From: Neocallimastix lanati (nom. inval.)
Taxonomy: Eukaryota; Neocallimastigomycota; Neocallimastigomycetes; Neocallimastigales; Neocallimastigaceae
DNA: 64,000 nt
Direction of reading: 5' to 3'
Assembly (NCBI GenBank): GCA_016946835.1
Contig: JACVTC010000015.1
Coordinates: forward strand, 1,415,001-1,479,000
The position numbers and the translations under genes were made by a program. The notes under the pieces are model-generated. The model had not been told where the DNA came from and did no database searches. It worked only from the letters and a program-made list of their open reading frames with translations. Shown one piece after another: positions 15,749-27,623 of this stretch. The stretch's first letter is position 1, and each line of letters begins with the position of its first letter.

Positions 15749-16412
15749 CTAAATATTTAATATTTAATTTCCATTTTTTTAATTTTTTATTAATGAAAAA
15801 AATAACTTAAAACAATTGATAATAATTAAAATTATATATATATATATTTAAATAAATATTAAAATATGACAATAAAAAGAATATGCATGGCATTTAAATT
15901 CAGAATATGGTGTTATTCGTTTTAATGAAGAGAAAGCTTACTACATGAGAAATTGGTCAAGTTATCTCTATAATGTTACTGTTTCATATAATGATAAGAA
16001 AAAAAATGGTAGGAATGCTAGTTTTGGAATAACAAAAACATTTTATGATAACAAATCAAAAACAGCTGCTCAATCAAGAGCTATTAATAAAGGTTTCTAT
16101 CTTTGTGTTGCAGATTTTGTCGATCAGGATAAGGTCAACGATGCTATTTTTGTTGCGGAAACATTTACAGATAAAAGATTTATGAAGTATTTAATTGAAG
16201 ATGAAGAAAAATTATTTTATGATATTCCAGCATATCATTCTTTAATTGAAGAAGGTGAATAATTAAATATAATAATTATAAAAATTTAATTAATAAGGAA
16301 TAAAGGAAGAAAGCCAATAAATAAATTATTAATATAGCAATAAATAATAAATAATGAATATAAATAATGAATAATAAATAATGAATAATAAATAATAAAA
16401 AATAATAATAAT

Positions 16413-16455
<43 letters not shown>

Positions 16456-16962
16456 TAATAAATATTAATTAATAAATTTATAATACAATATTTTAGGAAA
16501 TGATAAAGAAGTAGATAACAAAGATTACTGTGAAAGAATCAATTGTAAATTCTTCAGAGAAATTTCGATGAATCATGTTATTCCTGTGTATAGTATATTC
16601 TACCAAAATTCATTTTTGGATAAAATATCAGAATTTTTCGAAAAGGCAAAACAATTCTTTAAGTCATCGATTGATCCTTTTGAATATAAGGATCAAACTG
16701 ATGATGATAAGGATTATATAACATTAAAAAGTCTTATGAGTTCATTTTCAGATTATTTTGAAGGTAAATATTTATATACATATATATATATATTTTATTT
16801 ATTTATTTATTATTTTTATTATTATTATTAGAAATTTGAATGATTTAATACAAAAAAAAAAAAAAAAATTAATTACACAAAAAGAATATAATAAAAAAGA
16901 ATATAATAAAAAAAAATATAAAAAAAAAAAATATACATAAAATTTATTATAAATTAATAATA

Positions 16963-17008
<46 letters not shown>

Positions 17009-17016
17009 TAATAATA

Positions 17017-17055
<39 letters not shown>

Positions 17056-18168
17056 TAATAATAATAAAAAAATTAATTATGTTCTAATTAATTAATAAAT
17101 TTTTTTTTTATTTCATTATATATATGTATAATATTTAAATAATCATAATTAATATAAAAATAAAAAAAAATAGATAAATATGTAGAGTTTACTAGTCCAG
17201 CTTCAATTGTTATGTTGGTTGTTGTTGCTATTGAAATTATCATTACATGTATTATAACATATTATTTGATTATACATAGAAACTTTATTGAAATTCGTAG
17301 ATCATCACCACTTTTCTTAATTACAATGTTAGTTGGTATTGTTTTGGCATTCTCTAGTATTATAACTTTCATTGGAAAACCAAATAAATTTATTTGTATG
17401 TTAAGACCGTATATACTTGTACTTACCTTCGGTTTAACTTTCTTTTCTCTTCTTCTTAAGACATTCAGAATTAAAGTTATTTTCAATAAGACCAACATTC
17501 AAGTCAAAGATTCTAACCTAATTCTGTATCTCTCTATTATTCTTGGTTTTCAATTGATTCTTGTTACCATTTGGAGTATTATCGCTGGTATGGAACCTGT
17601 TGTTAAAATAGTATCTAAAGAAATGCATTATTACGTATGTCAAAACAAGAATAATGTAGGAACATATATACAACTAGTCATAATTATTTTTAATGGTTTA
17701 ACTTTACTTTACGGTTGTTACCTTGCCTACAGGGTTAAGAATGTATATTCTGAATATAATGAATCCAAGGTTATTGGTCTTTCTATTTATGGTATTGTTA
17801 TTTGTATGATTATTTTAATTTTTATTGTAAATATCAAGGGTCTTGATCATACGACTCTCTTCCTTATTCAATCGCTTATGATTATTTTATCTGCAGATAT
17901 CATTCTAGTCTTTATGTTCACCCCTAAACTATGGAAATTACATATTAATATTATGTCTGAATCACCATATAATAAATCAGCTCTAAGTAGTATTAATAAG
18001 AAAAGTAATATAGAAAATAGTAATCCAAATAATATCAGTATTAAAAATAGAGCTATCACTGATGATGATGATGATGATGAATACGTTATTGATGTAAAAA
18101 GAAACGAAGTAGAACAAAAAGAAGAGTTAAAAGAAAGTGGAAGTGGAAGTGAAAAAGAAGAAAAATAA
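13452..18168 (+). CDS. class C GPCR with solute-binding-protein-like ectodomain
   Basis: Seven exons: 13452-13494 (tentative signal peptide), 14049-14401, 14854-14992, 15468-15605, 15880-16254, 16497-16763 and 17174-18168. All phases fit, giving 769 aa. Residues 1-19 are hydrophobic with a likely cleavage after EIFA. Residues about 20-430 resemble the extracellular solute-binding fold of ABC transporters, such as RCDVAMIEPPLYDQF, PMFVDYGILYYRKDI and FYLCVADFVDQDKVNDAI. Seven membrane segments span about 452-692. They include HRNFIEIRRSSPLF after TM1, Cys513 and Cys594 placed for the TM3-ECL2 disulfide, and FTPKLW at the end of TM7 (class C PK-x-W/Y). The tail is acidic (D run, then E/K/S). 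It should act in the plasma membrane, sensing a small extracellular ligand through G proteins; the ligand is unknown. Exon 1 is the least certain part. Confidence 0.88.
13988..14016. repeat. (TAA)n in GPCR intron 1
   Basis: About 10 TAA units shortly upstream of the exon 2 acceptor. Confidence 0.9.
15098..15186. repeat. (TAA)n in GPCR intron 3
   Basis: About 30 units with one AATGAT variant. Confidence 0.9.
15679..15748. repeat. (TAA)n in GPCR intron 4
   Basis: About 23 perfect units. Confidence 0.9.
16399..16453. repeat. (TAA)n in GPCR intron 5
   Basis: Imperfect array of about 18 units, next to a related AATGAATAATAA stretch. Confidence 0.85.
16956..17060. repeat. (TAA)n in GPCR intron 6
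   Basis: Imperfect array with ATAATAATATAATAAT interruptions. Confidence 0.88.
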
Positions 18169-19020
18169 AAAGGAGATAAATAATAAAAAAATTAAATAAA
18201 TTAATAAAATAAGAAGAAATACATATAATAAATTAATTTAAATAATAATTAATACTAATAATTACAAAATAATAATTTATTAATAAAAATAAATACAATA
18301 TTAATGCATTTTAATATTATTATTATACCAATTAAATAATAATACCAGCTAATACTTATAATTAGCAGTAATTAATCAATAAATATAAATAATCAGGTCA
18401 TATATCCTTTTTTTTTTTTTTTTTTAAAAAAAAAAGTAAATATTAATTACAATTATAAATCAACATTTAATTATCTTTTATTTTTTTCTTATAAAACTTT
18501 ATCATTCATAATCTCATTTTATAATAATATTAAAATATATTATGCTATGTTTAATATCTATAATATATAAAACAATAATAATTTTTTTTTCTTCTTCCTT
18601 TCTTTTTTTTTTTTTTTTTAGAGATAAATAATTCATTTTTAAAAATAATTTTCATTTTTAGTAGTGATAATAATCATAATAATAATAATGACAGTAGTCA
18701 TAATATAAATATTAATATACATATATATATATAGAAAAAAAAAAAAAAAGAAAAGAAAAAAAAATTTTTTTTAATATCGTTTAGACAAATATAATTTTGA
18801 AATTATTTATTAATATATAATTATTATTATTATTTATATATATATATAAATAAGGATATGCAATATATATTTTATTTTTTAAAAAAAAATAATAATAATA
18901 AAATAAAATAAAAATAAAATATAAAATTATATCATACTTATTATATATTTAATAATAACATTTATTTTTGTCAATTATTTCAATAGATACATATATGAAG
19001 AAAAAAATTGCATTTTAATA

Positions 19021-19056
<36 letters not shown>

Positions 19057-19427
19057 TATTAGTATTATTATTATTATTATTATTATTTGATATAACTTGA
19101 CTATAATTAACATTTTAAATATACATAATAATTTAATATTAATTAATTGAAATCTTTTATTTTTTTTTTTATTTCAAATTACTTAGTTTTTAATATTTTT
19201 ATATTTTTAATTTATTTTTATTTTTATTTTATTTTTATTTTATTTTTATTTTTATTTTTTTTTTTATTTTATTTTTATTTTTATTTTTATTTTATTTTTA
19301 TTTTTGTTTTATTTTTGTTATATTTTTATTTTATTTTTGTTTTATTTTTATTTTAGTTTATTTTTATATTTTTATTATTATTTTGTAATAGTAATAATAG
19401 TTATAATAATATTAGTATAGTATTATT
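18169..19427. other. AT-rich intergenic region with T-rich tract
   Basis: No gene seen in 18169-19140. From about 19157 to 19376 the plus strand is almost only T with spaced A (ATTTTT-type units). That could act as an intron polypyrimidine tract before the exon-like sequence at 19428, or be simple-sequence DNA. Confidence 0.6.
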
Positions 19428-19607
19428 AGTAAAGTTAGTGATAGTATTGAAAATAATGTGTACGTTGATTCTAGTGTGTGTAAAAAAGTGTTTAATTTCC
19501 TTCTTGGTGGAAGAAGTATTAATAACAGTACAAGGGAATATAAGGATCTATTTAAGTGCCCGATGAAAGCAGGTGCTTATTCTTGTAATAAAATCAATAT
19601 AGAATGA
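19428..19607 (+). pseudogene. orphan terminal exon, unknown product
   Basis: A 59-codon open stretch ending in TGA at 19605-19607, with ordinary codon and residue composition unlike its surroundings. It includes NNVYVDSSVCKKVFNFLLGG, then SINNSTREYKDLFKCPMKAG and a closing YSCNKINIE. Three Cys and an NxS/T site hint at a secreted or extracellular segment. There is no ATG at its start, and in-frame stops lie just upstream, so it can only be a last exon (several AG acceptors at 19407-19429) or the remnant of a lost gene. I do not recognise the family and found no upstream partner exon. Confidence 0.45.
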
Positions 19608-20326
19608 AAATTCTAAAATTTTTTTATAGACTATTAATAAATTTTATTTAATAATATTTATTTATTAAAAAAGAAAAAAGAACACATAAAAAAAATATAT
19701 GAAAAAATATAAAAAAAGTTTTTTAATATTTATATTGAAAAAACTACGTTATGAGTTTCGAAGGATTAAAAAAGACTTCTTCACAATTCCTTTTTTCATC
19801 AGTGATAATCCCTTGTGGATTACTATTATCATTTCAATCTGTTATCAGAATATTTCTTCTTACATTTTCAATGTCAAATCTCTTGATAAATGATATGTAG
19901 GTCTAAATGATATATAAATGATACAAATGGATCATTTGTGTAAAAATCGTAAATCAAAATTTATATAACAATTATTACAGCATTTTATAAAGTCTCCTAA
20001 AAAAATATAAAATACCGAAGAGAAGACCAATCTCGAGGGTAATTTAGAAAAAAAATTATTATTTAAATATATTTTCTTTTATTTTCTTTCCTTCAAGCCG
20101 ATCTATAAGATTTCAAATATTGCATTTCAGCCATAAAGCAGACACAATTTGTAAAATTTAAATAATTTTATAAATGTATATCTAAATTATTTATAAAATA
20201 AAATAAAATAAATAGTAGAAATATAAATATAAAGTACAGATTGAATAAAATAAAATAAAATAAAATAAAGAATTAAAATTTAAATATTATAATAAAAATA
20301 AACAATTAGAAAACTAAAAATTAACA
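19608..20326. other. intergenic, weak coding-like traces
   Basis: AT-rich with a somewhat more complex part at 19690-19900. Minus-strand reading there gives short protein-like text but with a stop and no recognised family. The leader at 20197-20260 is repeated near 11575-11640. Confidence 0.4.
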
Positions 20327-22212
20327 ATGGACATTCCGGATTTGAACCGAATACCTATTGATCCTAAGCCAATAGTTACTCCAGGTTTACGAAAACAAAA
20401 AGACAATCAATTAAGAGGAGCATCGCGACCAGTCAAAAAGCCAACAACTCATTTACATCCTTAAATTATGGCTCAACTCAGAATAGAGAAAGAAAAGAGG
20501 ATTGAGAAGAAGCTAAGAGATAAGGAAAGAGCTAGTACTAGTACTTCTGTGGAAAATAATAAAAATAGTAATGTTAATATTATTAATGAAAAAAATTCTC
20601 AAGAAGAAAATAATTCTAAATAAACCTTAAATAAATTAATTCAAGAAAAATCATCAGAAAAGCCAACTGAAATTAAACCAACTAGAATCTTAAGAAGAAC
20701 ACAAATACAAACTGATTGTGATAGTTATGGCGTGATCATACATATAAAAAGTAAACATTATGAACTATAAAAAGATGATATTGCTATGGTTGATGTAATA
20801 GTATATGGAGTTCGTGGTAAGGCTTTAATAGATTCATGTAGCAACTTAAGTATTATCACAAAACAATTTTTAGACATATTACCTTATCAATATGAGCCTA
20901 TAGGAGTTAGTGCAAGACGAATACGTTTAGCAACAATGAATGATGATTACTCAGAAGATTTGTTAATCAAAGTTCCCGTAAAAATTAATGAACTTGAACT
21001 ACTTGTTACGTGTAGAATTATAGATAAGGAGGATCCATTCTATGATATATTAATTAATCTCAAAACTCAAATTGATAACCAGTTTTTTATTCATTCAATT
21101 AGATATAGTTTTTGTCGATTTAATGATCAAGGTTTAATTGATGAAATTACATCTATAAATAATGAATATGATGACGAAGAAAAATTATTGTGTGTAATCA
21201 AGACATTGAATCATCAAGAAGATAAGCAACAATTGAAAACTGTTAAAGGATTACCACCTATAAAATATATATATGACTCGGTTTTTCAAAGTACAATTAA
21301 TTCAAATTGTAGAGAAGCTATTACTAAATTATTTGAAGAACATATTGATATAATCGCAACTTCTTCTGAAGAATTAACTTCTTCAGATTTATCACCACAC
21401 AAAATTTTTCTTAAGGAAGGAGTTAAACCTATTAAATAAAAATTTTATCGACTAAGTAAATTAAAAACAGATATCTTAAAAGAGGAATTAACTAAATTCA
21501 TATAAAAACAATTAATTGAACCTTCATGTTCAGAATAATCATCACCAGTAGTTATTGTGCCTAAAAAGAATAGTAAATGGCGCCTGTGTATTGACTATAG
21601 GAAAGTTAATGAAGCAACTAAGAAGGATTCTTACTCTTTACCAAACATTGAGGAAATTTTTGATAGTTAAGATGGAACAAAAATTTTCTCAACATTAGAT
21701 CTTTATTCCGGTTATCATCAAATATTAATGGATAATGATAGTATTGAAATCACTACACTACCTCTACAACTAAGTTCGGAAACTACCAATTTAAGGTAAT
21801 GCCCTTCGGTTTAACAAGTGCTCCAACTACGTTTCAAAGAAAAATGAACAGTATACTATTTCTCTTAATAGGTAAATGCGTTTATAACTTTATCGATGAA
21901 ATTTTAATCTACTCAAGAACTGAAGAAGAACATCTAGAACATCTTAAACAAGTCTTAGAAATATTCAAGGAACATAAGTTAAAAATCAATATCTAAAAAT
22001 GTTATTTCATGAAAACTGAATTAGAAATACTGGGACATAAAGTATCCTCAGAAGGTTTAAACCCATTGGAAAACAAAGTTAAAGCTATTAAAGAATGGAA
22101 GGCTCCCTCTAATATTCATGAACTTCGATCATTTTTAGGAGCCATTGGATATTATAGAAATTTCAGTAATTTAGTAATAGCTTCTCTACAATTTGAATTA
22201 ATTGTACTTTGA
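20327..22212 (+). pseudogene. Ty3/gypsy element E: protease and reverse transcriptase, decayed
   Basis: From ATG 20327 one frame runs through a charged region, a protease-like site (KALIDSCSNLS near 20830, with DSC where DSG/DTG is usual) and RT: KPIK.KFYRLSKLK, SSPVVIVPKK, CIDYRKVN, STLDLYSGYHQI, MPFGLTSAPTTF, and IDEI in place of the YxDD box. It is interrupted by eight in-frame TAA codons (20462, 20621, 20768, 21437, 21503, 21536, 21668, 21994), no TAG or TGA, and one frameshift near 21755-21765. It stops after RT/connection (LRSFLGAIGYYRNF) without RNase H or integrase. Closest relative in the window is Gypsy-D, which shares the DSC protease and the IEPS RT region. Confidence 0.85.
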
Positions 22213-22497
22213 AAAACTGAGTCATATATATATTTTATGGGTGGTAATCCTTCTAATTATGTTTTAAGATGCTTTATTAATTAATAATGTTTTTTAAAGA
22301 ATTAAGATTTAAAATAATAAGAATAATTTTTTATTTTATTTGGTTATTATTATTGTTCTTTCTTATAATAATAACTCTTGATTTCTCAAAGAGAATTCAA
22401 GAGCCTTATTTATACTTTTTTGAAAAATAAGGTTAAATTAAAAAAATGCTTTCTAATCTTAACAAATCTCTTATCTAGGAAATATTATTATGATCTA
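22213..22497. other. inverted LTR fragment at the junction of two gypsy relics
   Basis: About 112 bp at 22370-22481 is the reverse complement of 23992-24107, which lies in the LTR that follows relic F. So LTR sequence flanks F in opposite orientations. The rest of this stretch is AT-rich without features. Confidence 0.7.
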
Positions 22498-23421
22498 ATA
22501 ATCGTATTTGAAAAGAAAAATGCAGAGAAACTCCCACCACATCGAGAATATGATATCTCCATTGATCTCATTCCTGGAGGTCAATTATACTTTGGTCCAG
22601 TATACTCTTTAACTACCACTACCACTGAATTAAAAACTTTGAAAGAGTATATTAAAGAAAATTTAAAAAAGAAATTAATTCGAAAATCTAAATCACCAGC
22701 GGGTGCACCTGTTTTATTCGTGAAAAAAAATGATGGTTTTTTAAGACTCTGTGCAGATTATCGACGCCTTAATGCTATTACAATCCGTAATAGCTATCCA
22801 ATTCCGAGAATAAGTGATTTAATAGAATCGTTTAAAGATTCAACAATATTCACTAGGTTGGATTTGAGTTCGGCTTATAACCTTGTTAGAGTTAAAGCTG
22901 GACATGAATACTTAATTGCTTTCAGGACTCCAATTGGTCATTACGAATATCTTGTAATGCCTTTTGGATTAAGAAATGCCTCTTCGGTATTTCAAAGATT
23001 TATATAAGATGTGCTTAATGATGTCATCGGTTCTTATGTTCAAGTATATCTTGACGACATCATTATCTATTCCAAAACTATTTCAGAGCATGTAAATCAT
23101 GTTCGCATTGTATTAAAATTACTTATTGATAATGGATTATATGTAAAATTAGAAAAGTGTGACTTTCATGTTACAGAAACTACTTTTCTAGGCTTCACTG
23201 TTTCTATTAATGGTCTAACAATGGACCAAAACAAGGTCAAATCGGTCTTAGAATGGCCTACTTCAAAAAATTTAAAGGAACTTCAAAGTTTCCTTGGGCT
23301 TTGCAATTTTTATCTATGATGCGTTTTTTAAAAAAAAATCTTCATCTCCTTACGGTATTTCATATCTCACAATTGGAGCCTTATACAGAGCGGAATAAAG
23401 AATTGAAAGAGCCATCATCTT
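22498..23421 (+). pseudogene. Ty3/gypsy element F: internally deleted RT plus integrase C-terminus
   Basis: 22498-23316 encodes RT related to Gypsy-C: LPPHREYDISIDLIPGG, KSKSPAGAPVLFVKKN, RLNAITIRNSYPIP, MPFGLRNASSVFQRFI, then a TAA (23005-23007), then VYLDDIIIYSKT (YLDD catalytic box), ELQSFLGLCNFYL. It then jumps within about 20 bp to an integrase C-terminal tail (VFHISQLEPYTERNKELKEP, ending 23421). RNase H and most of integrase are therefore deleted, leaving a recombination scar near 23317-23336 and short A/T runs. Confidence 0.82.
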
Positions 23422-23432
23422 AAAAGGAGTAA
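23421..23432 (+). other. polypurine tract of element F
   Basis: TAAAAGGAGTAA directly before an LTR beginning TGTAAGAATC; the usual plus-strand primer position. Confidence 0.65.
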
Positions 23433-24300
23433 TGTAAGAATCTATAATTATTTTTAAATAAAATAATTATATTTTCTTAGTTAAGTTATAATTATAACTT
23501 TATTTAATTATATAATATTTATTCATTTAAATATTATTAATAATTTATTTAATTCAATATTAAATATTCATTAATTTAATACAACAAAATTTATTTAATT
23601 AATTATTATTTATACATTTATAAATAATTATAGTTTATTTAATTATACATTTAATTATTAAATTTATTAGTCTTAGTTTATTTAATTAAATTGTAAACAA
23701 ATATATTATGTATTCTAATATGTATTTTAATAATGTATTCTTTATTTTGTTTATTAATATCATTATTATGTTATTTTCCTTATTTGTAAATTTATGATTT
23801 TATGATCGAAATATCTTTTATTATTTTATTCTTTTATTTTCGATCAATTAGATTAGATTAGCGAATCGGTTAATTAGGGTTTCTCCAAATCACTTCTTAA
23901 AAGTAATTGGTTTTACCTAATTGATACGATGATCGATATGGATAGAATATCGATCAAAAATCTTATCTAGGTTTTTCTCTCTAATCTTTTCCTAGATAAG
24001 AGATTTGTTAAGATTAGAAAGCACTTTTTTAATTTAACCTTATTTTTCAAAAAAGTTTAAATAAGGCTCTTGAATTCTCTTTGAGAAATCAAGAGTTATT
24101 ATTATAACAATTATAATATGGTAATAACATTAATAAATATTTTATATTTCTATTTTAATAAAGTAAATTTTAATAAAACAAATTTAAAAATAAAATAAAA
24201 TTAAAATAATCTTTTCTCTTTGGCAATTCTGTGTTATTAGTTTATTATAATTAGTTATAATAAACTCTTTCTTATAGAAGATAAATATATTTTTCTTTTT
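23433..24300 (+). repeat. LTR-like sequence of element F (3' end uncertain)
   Basis: Starts with TGTAAGAATC after the polypurine tract. A TAACA at 24105-24109 could be the end, but similarity to the minus strand of 50395-50600 continues to about 24290, so the true end is unclear. It contains a 29-nt hairpin at 24067-24095. Confidence 0.5.
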
Positions 24301-24347
24301 TGCTTTCTCAATTTAATAATAATTATTATTTAGTTATTATTAAGTTG

Positions 24348-24589
24348 TGTTAAAGTTTTAAGATAATTTGGTCTTAACGATTAGGTCAAGATGCCAAATT
24401 ATAGTAATTAATTAATAATTTAATTTTACTCTTATTTAAAACATATTGTTATTAGTAAATCTTATAAATAAGTTTTTATTTAAAATATAAAATTTATTTA
24501 ATCTTAATAATATTTTATTACATTATTATTTTATATAATTATTACTATAATTTAAATTACAATAATCCTACAAAGGATTAATCAAAAGA
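24348..24589 (+). repeat. LTR-Z, left part (split by Copia-A)
   Basis: From TGTTAAAGTTTTAAG to AATCAAAAGA it matches the first part of the solo LTR at 61033-61669. The match resumes at 31115 on the other side of Copia-A, so Copia-A inserted into this older LTR. Confidence 0.8.
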
Positions 24590-24913
24590 TTTTAAATATA
24601 TGTTATTTTTGTTTAGTTTTTATTGTGTGATCACTTTATTTTATTTATTATAATTTTATTATTATTTTAATAACTATTTATTTTTAGTAATATTTTTATT
24701 ATAGGATTAATTATCATAATCCTTAAATGTATATACATTAATAAAATTTAATTTAACTATATTAGTTATAATTGTAAATATATGATGTACATCATTAATA
24801 CGCCTCATAATATTTTACATTATACAAAATAATGAAAAACATATTTAATTTAATAAATAAGTAAATCTTAATTATACAAGATTTAATTAAAATATTAAAC
24901 TTTATTTTTAACA
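24590..24913 (-). repeat. Copia-A 3' LTR
   Basis: 324 bp; in sense orientation it starts TGTTAAAAATAAAG and ends ATATTTAAAA. It does not end in CA. Confidence 0.9.
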
Positions 24914-24926
24914 TTCCCCCTAAAGT
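24914..24926 (-). other. Copia-A polypurine tract
   Basis: Sense CTTTAGGGGGAA directly before the 3' LTR. Confidence 0.8.
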
Positions 24927-27235
24927 TTAATATTGTTTAGATCATAGAGAATATTATTTCTAAACCTGGTCATTAAAGTAGAATTTAAATATTTGGTAAA
25001 TCCATCGGATAAGTTATTTTCAGATTTTATATACTTTAAATTGATATAACCTTTCTTGATTAATTCTCTTATACTGTGATATCGTAGGTCGATGTGCTTA
25101 GATTTCGGATTAATAGTTTCATTTTCGCAATTGTAAATTGCAGCTTTATTATCAGTGTTTATTGTAATAACATCCTGCTTAAGTCCAAGTTCCTTAAATA
25201 TATTTCTATACCAGAGACAGTGTCTTGCACACTCATGAATTCCATAATACTCACTTTCCGCAGTAGAAACTGAAACACAATGTTGCAGTTTGGAATACCA
25301 ACTAGTAGGAGCTGAGTTTATCATCATTACAAATCCAGTAGTTGACTTCCTTGTTTCCTTATCACCACCTAAATCGGCGTCAACATAAACATTAAAATTA
25401 AAAGTATTAGTATAAGTGAATTTAATTCCATAATTAGGATTACCTTTCAAGTATCTAAAAATTTTTAGTACATTGTACCAATCTTCGTATGTTGGATTAT
25501 CGGATTTTCTGGAAGCTTTACTCACAGAAAATAATATGTCCGGCCTCGTGCTGATAGCTAAATATAACAAGGATCCTATAGCTTGCTTATATTTTGTTAC
25601 ATTAAATTTTTTACTCCTTAATTCAATAGACTCGATTGGTGTTGTATTTGATACTGGATTATATTTATTGATATTAAACTTATTTAAAATTTCATTAAGA
25701 TATTTCTTCTGATGGATAATATAACCATCATTACATTTTTCAAACTTTATACCTATAATAAAGTCTACTTCACCTACATCTGTAGCTTCAAAATTATTTT
25801 TAATTAAAGATTTCGTTTTAATTATTTGATCATACTTCCCAGCAACAATTATATCGTCTACATAAACTGCTAATAAGCATATAATCTTGTTAGTTTTATC
25901 CCTTTTAATGTAAACACATGGATCACTTAAAAATCTATTAAAATTCAACTCTAACAATACCTTGTTAAGGGTCTCATTCCACATTCTTCCGGATTGCCTT
26001 AAACCATATAAAGCTTTATTCAATTTGCAATACCCCTTTTTATTCATTCCTTCTGGCAGTAGCATATAAATGTCTTCGTCCAGCTTTGCGTTTAGATACG
26101 CCGCTTTAATATCCATTTGATGTATTTGAAATTTATTTTGAACAGAAATAGCTATTATTATTTTGAGCGTGTCTTGTTTAAGGGTAGGTGAAAAAGTATT
26201 CTTGAAATCAATTCCATACACCTGGCTATACCCCTTAGCTACTAATCTAGCTTTATATTTGATTATCTTACCTTCAGAATCTTTCTTATGTTTAAGGACC
26301 CACCTTGTTGAAATAACATTGGCGTCTTTTGGTACTTTACGGATTATTGAAAACACATTCATTTTCTTCATATTGTTTAGTTCTTCATCCACTGCCTTCA
26401 ACCACATGTCTTTATCTTTCATGGAAAATATCTCTTTATAACTGCGTGGTTCAATAGAATTATTATTATCTACAGCTAGAAAAGCATTAGTACCTATTAT
26501 ATCATCTATACTAAATGATTTATATTTTTTTGATGGGTGTTTTACAATATTATATTCATCTTTATAAATTTTTTTACGTTTGTTATTATTTTTCTTAACA
26601 TATATGATACTATTTTTATTAACCTGTTTATGGCTATCATTTTTGTTATTTTTCACACTTTGCTTTCTAACGCTTTGTTTTTGTATATTATTACCATTTT
26701 TATTATTACAATTATTATTTAAACCGTTTGAAGTCCTTGAAGGTTCTTTTAATTTATTTAGCAAGAATTCTGTGGATTCTTGTTTATTTTTATATTTCTT
26801 ATTAATAGTTATTTTATTAATAACATTCTTATTATTATTCATATTGTTACTATTATTATTACTAACTGCGTTACTTATCTTTTGTTTATTTCTTATATTA
26901 TTATTATTTACAATTTCATTCACATTCTTATCATTGTAAACATTACAATTTTGTTTATTTTGTTTTGAATTCGAATTTCTAATTGCAAATTCACGCAAAA
27001 ATCTATCTCGTAAAATATGTTTCCTACAGACATTATTTTCATTGATATTAATTCCTGATATATCCTGTGAAATATATTTTTCACTATCTGGTTCATTTTT
27101 ATTTTCTATTTGATTATTTGAATTTGAATTATTTTTAATTACTATATTTATTGGTTTATTTACACTTATATTAGAATTATTATCAATAGGGTTAATATTA
27201 TCAATATTTAAATTATGATTTAAATCATTCCCCAT
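24920..27235 (-). pseudogene. Copia-A pol, C-terminal part: reverse transcriptase and RNase H
   Basis: 771 codons from the first Met, after an Asn-rich linker. RVT_2 motifs: STRWVLKHKKDSEGKI, ARLVAKGYSQVYGIDF, the Asp-bearing HQMDIKAAYLNA, GLRQSGRMWNETL and the catalytic AVYVDDIIVAG. RNase H follows with YVDADLGGD, KSTTGFV, STAESEYYG, INTDNKAAI and the terminal NNLSDGFTKYL. The frame is +1 relative to the integrase part, so one indel in the linker (27300-27366) separates them. Residues needed for catalysis are present. Confidence 0.9.
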
Positions 27236-27365
27236 GGAATTGTTATTTATATTATTATTATTTACATTAGAACTATAACCGTTATTTGAGTAATTATAAT
27301 TATTACTTACTTCATTAGAATGATCAGAATTTTTATTTATATTTTAAATTTAAATTATTTTTGCT

Positions 27366-27550
27366 TCAATTTATTTTGTTTATTCCTATGTTATTTACTT
27401 TTTTATTTATTGATTCAAAATAATTCAAATTTTTACTTACGTCTGAATTTAAATTATCTTTAATATCTGCTCCTGTATTTATTCCTGAATTTGTTATTTG
27501 ATTTTTGTCTAAATTTACTTGATTATTTTGAATTAATTCATTTGAGGTAA

Positions 27551-27623
<73 letters not shown>

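Noticed and set aside
19699-19893. Coding-like text on both strands (for example RFDIENVRRNILITD on minus)
   Set aside because: Contains a stop, no recognised family and no neighbouring exon; too weak to call.
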